DNA from: Acidobacteriota bacterium
Lineage (GTDB): Bacteria; Acidobacteriota; Terriglobia; Terriglobales; SCQP01
Direction of reading: 5' to 3'
Assembly: GCA_021823305.1 (NCBI GenBank)
Contig: JAKAOE010000170.1
Location: 1-5,223, forward strand
Length of the DNA stretch: 5,223 nt
The position numbers and the translations under genes were made by a program. Shown in pieces: positions 1-5,223 of this stretch (the stretch's first letter is position 1; every line of letters starts with the position of its first letter). The notes below the pieces were generated by a model. That model worked only from the letters and a program-made list of their open reading frames with translations, was not told where the DNA came from and searched no databases.

Positions 1-9
1 TTCCGATCT
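1..9. other. Probable residual Illumina adapter at contig end
   Basis: The first nine bases, TTCCGATCT, equal the last nine of the common Illumina sequencing adapter (ending GCTCTTCCGATCT). Translated in the permease frame they give Phe-Arg-Ser, placing a charged Arg inside a membrane helix. The second half of the same protein has Gly-Ile-Leu at the aligned position. Real gene sequence most likely begins at base 10. Confidence 0.7.
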
Positions 10-2076
10 GTCGGCATCCTGATCGGCCTCGGCCGCCTGGGCGTGGATCGCGAGCTCACCGCCCTCGCCGCCTGCGGCGTCGGCGCCCGCCGCGTCATGC
101 GTCCGCTGCTCGAGCTCAGCGCCCTCGCCCTGACGGTCTCCCTCGTCTTCACCCTCTGGCTTGCCCCCCTCGCCAGCCGCCGCCTGAGCGCGCTCACCGC
201 CCGCCTCGCCACCGCCGAAGCCGCCGCTTCGGTGCAGCCGCGCGTCTTCTTCCAGCCCGCCGGCAATCCCAGTTGGATCGTCTACGTCGGTTCCACCACC
301 GCCGGCGGCCGCCTCTGGCAGCACGTTCTGGTCGCCGACGTCCGCGCCGCCGGCGCGCCCCAGCTCACCCTCGCCGCCTCCGGCACCCTCCTCCGCCAGG
401 GCCCGCGCCGCGTGCAGTTGCATCTCACCGAAGGCGCGCAGTACTCCACCGATGCCCATCACCCCGGCACCAGCCTGGTCAGCTCCTTCCACTCGATTGA
501 TATCCCCTTCCTGCTGCCGGCGCTGCCCACCGGCACGCCCTCGCTCACCGCCGAACCCCTCGGCGCCCTCTGGCGACGCGCCCGCTTCGCCCCCGACTGG
601 CGCGCCGCCCGCGTTGAGTTCTACCGCCGCTTCGCCCTCGCCTTCGCCTCGCTCGCCCTGGCGCTGCTTGGCATCGCCCTCGGCCTGCGTGGCGGCCGCG
701 GCGGCAAGGCCGGCGGCTTCGTGCTCACGCTGATGCTGGTGGTCGCCTACTACCTGCTCTTCATCCTCGGCCTGGGCCTGGCCAAGCAGGGCAAGATTCC
801 GCCCTTCTGGGGCGCCTGGGGCGCCAATCTCATCTTTCTCGCCTGCGGCGCCTGGGCGCTCTCCCGCCTCGATCGCGTCCCCCACCGCCCCATCGAGGGC
901 GCCGACCCGGTCGCCTGGATCCGTGCCGCCATCAGCCGCCGCGCCGCCCCCGCCGCCGAATCCCCCGGCGCGCGCCGCGTCTGGACCCCCTCGCTGCTCG
1001 AGGGCTACGTCATCCGCGAATTCCTCGGCTACACCAGCCTGCTGCTGTCCGCCTTCCTGGTGCTGATTCTGGTCTTCACCGTCTTCGAGCTCATCGGCAG
1101 CATCCTCCAGCACCACATCGGCGTCGGCACCGTGGTCCAGTATCTGCTCTACTTCAGCCCGCAGATGCTCTACATGACCATCCCCGTCGGCATCCTCGTG
1201 GGCGTCCTCCTCACCTTCGGCCTGATGTCCAAGTCCAACGAGATCACCGCCCTCAAGGCCTGCGGCGTCAGCGTCTACCGCCTGCTGGTGCCGGTCATCA
1301 CCGTCGCCGTCGCGCTCTGCGGCGTGCAGTTCGTCCTCGACGCCACCCTGCTCCCCGTCTTCAATCAGCGCCAGGATCAACTCCATGCCGAGATCAAGGG
1401 CCAGCCCCCCCAGACCTATCACGATCCCGAGCACAAGTGGATCTTCGGCCGCGACAACGACATCTACTACTTCACCTTTTTCGATCCCGGCCGCCAGGAG
1501 TTCGCCAACATCTCCGTTTTCAGCTACAACCCCGCCTCGTTCACCCTCACCCGCCAGATCTTCGCCCGCCGCGCCCGCTGGGACTCCACCGTCCCCGGCT
1601 GGGTCTTCACCAACGGTTGGGTCCGCGGCTTCTCCGGCGGCGCCTCGGTCTCCTATCAGCCCTTCCTGGTTTCGACCTTTTCCGGCCTGCCCGAGCCGCC
1701 CAGCTACTTCGCCACCGACGCCCGCCAGGGCAGCCAGATGAGCTACGCGCAACTGCGCGGCTACATCGAGTCCCTGCGCCGCAGCGGCTACGACGCCAGC
1801 CGTTTGAGCATCACCCTCGCCAAGAAGATCGCCTACCCGCTGATCACCGTGGTCATGGCGCTGCTGGCGTTTCCCTTCGCCCTCTCCGTCGGCCGCCGCG
1901 GCACCGTCGCCGGTATCGCCGTCGGCGTCCTGGTCGCCATCGTCTACTGGAGCACCGCCAGCCTGCTCCAGGCCCTCGGCAACCTCGACCAGCTCCCCGC
2001 CCTCGTCGCCGCCTGGACCCCCGACGTCCTCTTCTTCGGCGCCAGCCTCTACCTGCTGTTGCGCGTCCCCACCTGA
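1..2076 (+). CDS. LptF-LptG fusion, lipopolysaccharide export permease (5' partial)
   Basis: This is an inner-membrane permease of the LptB2FG ABC exporter, which extracts lipopolysaccharide from the inner membrane and passes it to the LptC/LptA bridge. The frame is open from base 1, with 691 residues visible and a TGA stop at 2074-2076. Two YjgP/YjgQ units lie in tandem. The first (about 1-290) has the end of TM2, TM3 near 36-60, a periplasmic beta-jellyroll near 75-180 and TM4-6 near 211-287. A soluble linker follows (about 288-335). The second unit (about 336-691) is complete, with TM1 near 345-368, TM2 near 378-406, TM3 near 428-452, a jellyroll near 457-565 and TM4-6 near 612-689. Each half carries the cytoplasmic coupling-helix motif that contacts LptB: ELTALAACGVG (Glu18) and EITALKACGVS (Glu414). 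By-eye comparison with E. coli makes the first half LptF-like (YRRF and WGAWGANLIFLA near the end) and the second LptG-like (YIESLRRSGYDASR before TM4). TM1 and most of TM2 of the first half are missing at the window edge. GTG at 43 is not the start, because family-like sequence continues upstream of it. Bases 1-9 are probably adapter. Confidence 0.93.
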   Translation, partial: FRSVGILIGLGRLGVDRELTALAACGVGARRVMRPLLELSALALTVSLVFTLWLAPLASRRLSALTARLATAEAAASVQPRVFFQPAGNPSWIVYVGSTTAGGRLWQHVLVADVRAAGAPQLTLAASGTLLRQGPRRVQLHLTEGAQYSTDAHHPGTSLVSSFHSIDIPFLLPALPTGTPSLTAEPLGALWRRARFAPDWRAARVEFYRRFALAFASLALALLGIALGLRGGRGGKAGGFVLTLMLVVAYYLLFILGLGLAKQGKIPPFWGAWGANLIFLACGAWALSRLDRVPHRPIEGADPVAWIRAAISRRAAPAAESPGARRVWTPSLLEGYVIREFLGYTSLLLSAFLVLILVFTVFELIGSILQHHIGVGTVVQYLLYFSPQMLYMTIPVGILVGVLLTFGLMSKSNEITALKACGVSVYRLLVPVITVAVALCGVQFVLDATLLPVFNQRQDQLHAEIKGQPPQTYHDPEHKWIFGRDNDIYYFTFFDPGRQEFANISVFSYNPASFTLTRQIFARRARWDSTVPGWVFTNGWVRGFSGGASVSYQPFLVSTFSGLPEPPSYFATDARQGSQMSYAQLRGYIESLRRSGYDASRLSITLAKKIAYPLITVVMALLAFPFALSVGRRGTVAGIAVGVLVAIVYWSTASLLQALGNLDQLPALVAAWTPDVLFFGASLYLLLRVPT

Positions 2077-2077
2077 G

Positions 2078-4816
2078 CTACGCTGTCCGCGCGGCTTCCC
2101 CCGCCCCCGCCTCGCTCGCGCCCGCCTGCGCCGCCGCCAGCCGCGCCGTCAGCACGCGGTAGGGCGAGCACGACACGTAGTTCAGCCCGGTGCGGTGGAA
2201 AAACCCGACCGAGGCCGGATCGCCGCCGTGTTCGCCGCAAATGCCCACCTTTAGATCGCTGCGCGTCTTGCGCCCGTTCACCGTCGCCATCTGCACCAGT
2301 TGCCCCACCCCGCCCTGGTCTAGGCTGGCGAACGGGTCCTGCTTCAGCACGCCCTGCGCGATGTAGAACGGCAGGATTTTCCCGATGTCGTCGCGCGAGA
2401 ACCCGTACGTGGTCTGTGTCAGGTCGTTGGTGCCGAAGCTGAAGAACTGCGCCTCCTGCGCGATCTCGCCCGCCACCAGCGCCGCCCGCGGCAGTTCGAT
2501 CATGGTGCCCACCAAATAGGGCAGCTTCACCTTCGCCGCCGCCATGACCTCGTCCGCCACCCGCCGCACGATCGCCGCCTGCATCGCCAGCTCCTTCGGC
2601 GTCGCCACCAGCGGAATCATGATCTCCGGCTTCACCGTCTTCCCCTTCTTCGCTACCTGCGCCGCGGCTTCGAAAATCGCTCGCGCCTGCATCTCGGTGA
2701 TCTCGGGATAGAGAATCCCCAGCCGGCAGCCGCGCAGCCCCAGCATCGGGTTGACCTCGTGCAGCTCCTGCACCCGTGCCAGCAACTTCGTCAGCCCGGC
2801 GGCGTCGGTCACGGCGTAATCCTTGTACTTTTCCTTGACCTCGGCGCGCACCTTCCGCTTCGCCGCCCCGCCCGCCAGCTTCAGCCGCTCGAGATCCACC
2901 ATGATCTCCTCCCGCGCCGGCAGGAACTCGTGCAGCGGCGGATCGAGCGTCCGGATGGTCACCGGATACCCTTCCATCGCCTCGAAAATCCCCGCGAAAT
3001 CCTTGCGCTGCAGCGGCAGCAGCTTCTTCAGCGCCGCCCGCCGCTCCTTCTCGTCCTCCGCCAGGATCATCGCCCGCATGTGCTGGATCTTGCCCTCGCC
3101 GAAGAACATGTGCTCCGTCCGGCACAGCCCGATGCCCTCCGCCCCGAACGACCGCGCCGCCTTCGCGTCGCGCGGCACGTCCGCGTTGGCCCGCACCCCC
3201 AGCTTGCGGTGCGGCTCCGCCCAGCCCATGAACGCCTTCAGCAGCGGATCGTTCGGGTCGCCGGGAATCGTCGGCACCTTGCCCGCGTAGACGTTTCCGC
3301 TCGACCCGTCCAGCGAAATCCACGCGCCTTCGCTGAACTTCTGCCCGCCCGCCCGCATCTCGCGCGTGTGCTCGTCCACCGCGATGCTGCTCGCCCCGGC
3401 GACGCAGCATTTGCCCATGCCGCGCGTCACCACCGCCGCATGGCTGGTCATGCCGCCGCGCGAGGTCAGAATCCCCGCCGCCACTTCCATCCCGTGGATG
3501 TCTTCCGGCGTCGTCTCCGCCCGCACCAGCACCACCGGCCCCTTGCCCGCCCGCGTCCACTCCACCGCCGCCTCCGCCGTGAACACGATCTGCCCCACCG
3601 CTGCTCCCGGCGAGGCCGGCAGCCCGGTCGCCAGCACCTTGTGCTCGCCCAGTTGCTTCGGGTCGAAGCGCGGGAACAGCAGCTCGTAGAGCTGGTTCGC
3701 ATCCACCCGGAACAGCGCTTCCTCCTTGCGGATCAGCCCTTCGCTCACCATGTCGGTCGCGATCTTCAGCGCCGCCCGCCCGGTGCGCTTGCCGTTGCGG
3801 GTCTGCAGCATGTACAGCCGCCCGTCCTGAATGGTGAACTCGAAGTCCTGCGTGTCGCGGTAGTGCTGCTCCAAGCGCGTCGTGATGTCGCGCAACTGCT
3901 GGTACACGTCCGGCATCAGCCGCTGCAGCTCCCGGATCGGCACCGGCGTCCGGATCCCCGCCACCACGTCCTCGCCCTGCGCGTTCATCAGGAATTCGCC
4001 GTAAAACTCCTTCTCGCCCGTCGCCGGATTGCGCGTGAACCCCACGCCCGTGCCGCTGGTCTCGCCCAGGTTCCCGAACACCATTGCCTGCACGTTCACC
4101 GCCGTGCCCAGATCGTCGGAGATGTTGTTCATCCGCCGGTAATGCTTCGCCCGGTCGTTGAACCACGAGCGGAACACCGCGTCCCGCGCCATCGCCAACT
4201 GCTCCATCGTGTCCTGCGGAAACGCCCGCCCCGCCGCCTTCTTCACCACCTGCTGGTAGCCCGCGATCACCGCCTGCAGGTCCTCCGCGCTCAACTCCGT
4301 GTCCAGCTTCACCCGCCGCTTCTTCTTCTGGCCGTCGAAAACCTTCTCGAACTCCGCTTTCGGAATCTCCAGCACCACGCTGCCGAACATCTGGATCAGC
4401 CGCCGGTAGGAGTCGTACGCGAACCGCCGGTTGTTCGCCCGCTTCGCCAACCCCTCCACGGTCGCGTCGTTCAGTCCCAGATTCAGGATGGTGTCCATCA
4501 TCCCCGGCATCGAGAACTTCGCCCCGCTGCGCACGCTCACCAGCAGCGGATTCGCCTTGTCGCCCAGCTTCTGCCCCAGGTCGCGCTGCAGCCGGTTCAG
4601 CGCCTCGGCCATTTGTGCTTCCACTTCCGCCGGCACGCGGTTGCCCGCCTTGTAGTACTCGCGGCACGTCTGGGTCGAGATCGTGAACCCCGGCGGCACC
4701 GGCAGCCCGGCGTTGGTCATCTCCGCCAGGCCGGCGCCTTTGCCGCCCAGCTCGTCCTTCATCCCGCCGTTGCCTTCCGCCTTCCCTTCCCCGAACGAGT
4801 ACACGAATTTGGGCAT
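2078..4816 (-). CDS. ppdK: Pyruvate, phosphate dikinase
   Basis: This cytosolic enzyme (EC 2.7.9.1) catalyses the reversible reaction ATP + pyruvate + phosphate = AMP + phosphoenolpyruvate + diphosphate, and serves gluconeogenesis or PPi-linked glycolysis. The protein is complete at 912 aa; the Clostridium symbiosum enzyme has about 874. The N-terminal ATP-grasp nucleotide-binding part (about 1-345) has GGKGAGLAEM (Lys26), SVRSGA (Arg96), GVGFTRNPATGEKEFYGEF (259-275) and LYMLQTRNGKRT (Gln338, Arg340). The swivelling phosphohistidine domain (about 390-515) has GGMTSHAAVVTRGMGK with catalytic His459; Thr457 is the position phosphorylated by the PPDK regulatory protein in studied homologues. 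The C-terminal TIM barrel (about 535-895) has CRTEHM (Arg566), IRTLDPPLHEFLP (Arg622), the metal ligands Glu774 (MIELPRAAL) and Asp798 (FGTNDLTQ), and CGEHGGDP with catalytic Cys860. Every key residue is present, so the enzyme should be active. The start at 4816 (MPKFVYSFGEGK) fits the family and has GGAGG 10 nt upstream. The last 15-20 residues are an Ala/Gly-rich tail beyond the conserved core. The TAG stop lies one base from the lptFG stop. Confidence 0.98.
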   Translation of the reverse strand: MPKFVYSFGEGKAEGNGGMKDELGGKGAGLAEMTNAGLPVPPGFTISTQTCREYYKAGNRVPAEVEAQMAEALNRLQRDLGQKLGDKANPLLVSVRSGAKFSMPGMMDTILNLGLNDATVEGLAKRANNRRFAYDSYRRLIQMFGSVVLEIPKAEFEKVFDGQKKKRRVKLDTELSAEDLQAVIAGYQQVVKKAAGRAFPQDTMEQLAMARDAVFRSWFNDRAKHYRRMNNISDDLGTAVNVQAMVFGNLGETSGTGVGFTRNPATGEKEFYGEFLMNAQGEDVVAGIRTPVPIRELQRLMPDVYQQLRDITTRLEQHYRDTQDFEFTIQDGRLYMLQTRNGKRTGRAALKIATDMVSEGLIRKEEALFRVDANQLYELLFPRFDPKQLGEHKVLATGLPASPGAAVGQIVFTAEAAVEWTRAGKGPVVLVRAETTPEDIHGMEVAAGILTSRGGMTSHAAVVTRGMGKCCVAGASSIAVDEHTREMRAGGQKFSEGAWISLDGSSGNVYAGKVPTIPGDPNDPLLKAFMGWAEPHRKLGVRANADVPRDAKAARSFGAEGIGLCRTEHMFFGEGKIQHMRAMILAEDEKERRAALKKLLPLQRKDFAGIFEAMEGYPVTIRTLDPPLHEFLPAREEIMVDLERLKLAGGAAKRKVRAEVKEKYKDYAVTDAAGLTKLLARVQELHEVNPMLGLRGCRLGILYPEITEMQARAIFEAAAQVAKKGKTVKPEIMIPLVATPKELAMQAAIVRRVADEVMAAAKVKLPYLVGTMIELPRAALVAGEIAQEAQFFSFGTNDLTQTTYGFSRDDIGKILPFYIAQGVLKQDPFASLDQGGVGQLVQMATVNGRKTRSDLKVGICGEHGGDPASVGFFHRTGLNYVSCSPYRVLTARLAAAQAGASEAGAGEAARTA

Positions 4817-4826
4817 CTTTTTCTCT

Positions 4827-4831
4827 CCTCC
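4827..4831 (-). promoter_or_regulatory. Ribosome binding site of ppdK
   Basis: Read on the minus strand, the sequence before the ATG at 4816 is GGAGGAGAGAAAAAG. This is a near-perfect anti-Shine-Dalgarno match with 10 nt between GGAGG and the ATG, or 8 nt if GGAG is taken from the repeated GAG. It fixes the start at 4816 rather than at the in-frame ATG at 4891, whose extra 25 residues resemble nothing in the family. Confidence 0.85.
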
Positions 4832-4872
4832 ACCGCGTTGAAACTGAAAGCCCAGAATACCACCCGCCCCTT

Positions 4873-4901
4873 TTGACTTCTGTGACAACACCCCCTATAC
4901 T
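4873..4901 (+). promoter_or_regulatory. Sigma70-type promoter of the vapBC operon
   Basis: A -35 box TTGACT (4873-4878) and a -10 box TATACT (4896-4901) are separated by exactly 17 bp. Each differs from consensus at one position. Transcription would start near 4907-4908, leaving a 5' leader of only about 15 nt before the antitoxin ATG at 4923. The region is noticeably richer in A/T than the surrounding genes. The call rests on sequence match and position alone. Confidence 0.72.
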
Positions 4902-4911
4902 GCATACAGTA
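4898..4911. promoter_or_regulatory. Candidate antitoxin operator (inverted repeat on the -10 box)
   Basis: TACTG-CATA-CAGTA is a perfect 5-bp inverted repeat around a 4-bp centre. It covers most of the -10 box and the predicted transcription start of the antitoxin gene. Antitoxins of the VapB type usually bind palindromes in their own promoter and repress it, alone or with the toxin. The position fits that role. The arms are short, so the repeat could be chance and the true operator could be longer. Confidence 0.45.
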
Positions 4912-4922
4912 AAGAGATCATT

Positions 4923-5171
4923 ATGCCATCCGTCGTCACCGTCAACTCCCCCGAGGTGGTCCAGCTCATCGAGCAGGCCGCCAAGCGCTTCACCGCCGGC
5001 AACAAGACCGCCGCCATCAAGCTCGCGCTCCAGCGCCTGCTCGACCAGAGCTCGCGCAGCGCCTCGCTGTTCGGCGCCCATCCCGGCTCCATGCACGAGC
5101 TCGCCGGCGTGGATCTCACCGCGCCCGTCCTCACCGACCCGCTGGACGCCGAGACCGGTGCGCCCCTGTGA
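4923..5171 (+). CDS. VapB-like type II antitoxin
   Basis: This is a small protein of 82 aa with the layout of a VapB-type antitoxin: an N-terminal DNA-binding dimerisation part and a C-terminal tail that wraps and inhibits the toxin. Residues 3-10 (SVVTVNSP) suggest a short beta strand. Residues 11-23 and about 27-42 (NKTAAIKLALQRLLDQ) suggest two helices, as in ribbon-helix-helix or Rv0623/PSK-type transcription factors, where a KTAAI..AL core is typical. After about residue 45 the chain turns Gly/Pro/Asp-rich (LFGAHPGSM, then LTDPLDAETG), which fits a flexible toxin-binding tail. The ATG is preceded only by a weak purine stretch (AAAGAGA, 4911-4917). The role is supported by the overlapping PIN-domain reading frame that follows and by the promoter with palindrome directly upstream. 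The antitoxin would normally neutralise the toxin and autorepress the operon. The exact antitoxin subfamily is uncertain. Confidence 0.85.
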   Translation: MPSVVTVNSPEVVQLIEQAAKRFTAGNKTAAIKLALQRLLDQSSRSASLFGAHPGSMHELAGVDLTAPVLTDPLDAETGAPL

Positions 5172-5223
5172 GCCCAAACCCGACCCTCCTGCTCGACACC
5201 CACATCGCCCTCTGGTTCGACAG
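5168..5223 (+). CDS. VapC-like PIN-domain toxin (3' truncated by window end)
   Basis: Only the first 18 codons are visible. A GTG start at 5168 overlaps the antitoxin stop in GTGA, and the frame reads MSPNPTLLLDTHIALWFD before the window ends. The LLLDTHIALWF segment is the hallmark N-terminus of PIN-domain ribonucleases of the VapC type: a hydrophobic beta strand ending in the first catalytic, magnesium-binding aspartate (Asp10 here). Such toxins cleave tRNA or rRNA and are held inactive by the partner antitoxin. No clear Shine-Dalgarno sequence precedes the GTG, so translation is probably coupled to the antitoxin through the 4-nt overlap. The remaining acidic residues of the active site lie outside the window, so intactness of the toxin cannot be judged. 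Confidence 0.85.
   Translation, partial: MSPNPTLLLDTHIALWFD

Noticed and set aside
43..45. GTG as the start codon of the permease gene
   Set aside because: The frame is open to base 1 and the preceding residues (VGILIGLGRLG) match the family's TM2 end, as in the second half of the same protein. The true start is upstream of the window.
52..1274. DNA-level repeat between about 52-86 and 1240-1274
   Set aside because: The similarity comes from the same coupling-helix motif (E-L/I-TAL-x-ACGV) with shared codon bias in the two permease halves. It reflects an old domain duplication, not a recent repeat.
2759..4876. A 705-codon open frame on the plus strand antisense to ppdK
   Set aside because: The translation is rich in Arg, His, Leu and Pro with no recognisable domain, and every conserved PPDK motif is in the opposite strand's frame. 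It is a codon-bias shadow.
4854..4888. A ppdK promoter made of TTGTCA (minus strand, 4883-4888) and TATTCT (4854-4859)
   Set aside because: The spacing is 23 bp, too long for a normal sigma70 promoter, and no better -35 lies at 16-18 bp from the TATTCT.
4817..4891. An upstream in-frame ATG for ppdK at 4891
   Set aside because: The 25 extra residues are not family-like and would include the GGAGG ribosome binding site. The start at 4816 gives the usual PPDK N-terminus.
2049..5177. A 1042-codon open frame on the minus strand spanning ppdK and the antitoxin gene in another frame
   Set aside because: It is out of frame with ppdK, its translation is Gly/Arg/Ala-rich low complexity, and it crosses a clear intergenic promoter region. 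It is a product of high GC content and few stop codons.

Overview
This is a high-GC bacterial window with strongly C/G-ending codons, carrying two complete or near-complete large genes and the start of a toxin-antitoxin operon. An LPS-export permease means a Gram-negative (diderm) cell. The single-chain LptF-LptG arrangement together with the codon use suggests an Acidobacteriota-like organism. That placement is inferred from memory of the family and was not tested by any search.

Layout, left to right. (1) Positions 1-2076, plus strand: the 3' part of a gene for one polypeptide in which an LptF-like permease half is followed by an LptG-like half; the 5' end lies off the window. The first nine bases match the end of the standard Illumina adapter, so the left edge is probably a contig end with uncut adapter. 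(2) Positions 2078-4816, minus strand: a complete ppdK (pyruvate, phosphate dikinase, 912 aa) converging on the permease gene, with one base between the two stop codons. (3) Positions 4817-4922: the only real intergenic region, visibly poorer in GC. It holds the ppdK ribosome binding site on the minus strand. On the plus strand it holds a well-formed sigma70-type promoter whose -10 box overlaps a small palindrome. (4) Positions 4923-5171, plus strand: a VapB-like antitoxin gene. (5) Position 5168 to the window end: the first 18 codons of a PIN-domain (VapC-like) toxin gene, overlapping the antitoxin by four bases and cut off by the window edge.

The three units have unrelated jobs: moving lipopolysaccharide out of the inner membrane, interconverting pyruvate and phosphoenolpyruvate, and a type II toxin-antitoxin pair. 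ppdK and vapBC are divergent and share 106 bp, so binding of the antitoxin complex at its own promoter could in principle affect ppdK. No RNA gene, insertion sequence, CRISPR array or convincing intrinsic terminator was seen. No clearly new system is visible. The most useful points are the fused LptFG, the likely adapter bases at the left end, the promoter/operator overlap and the toxin start that the window truncates.
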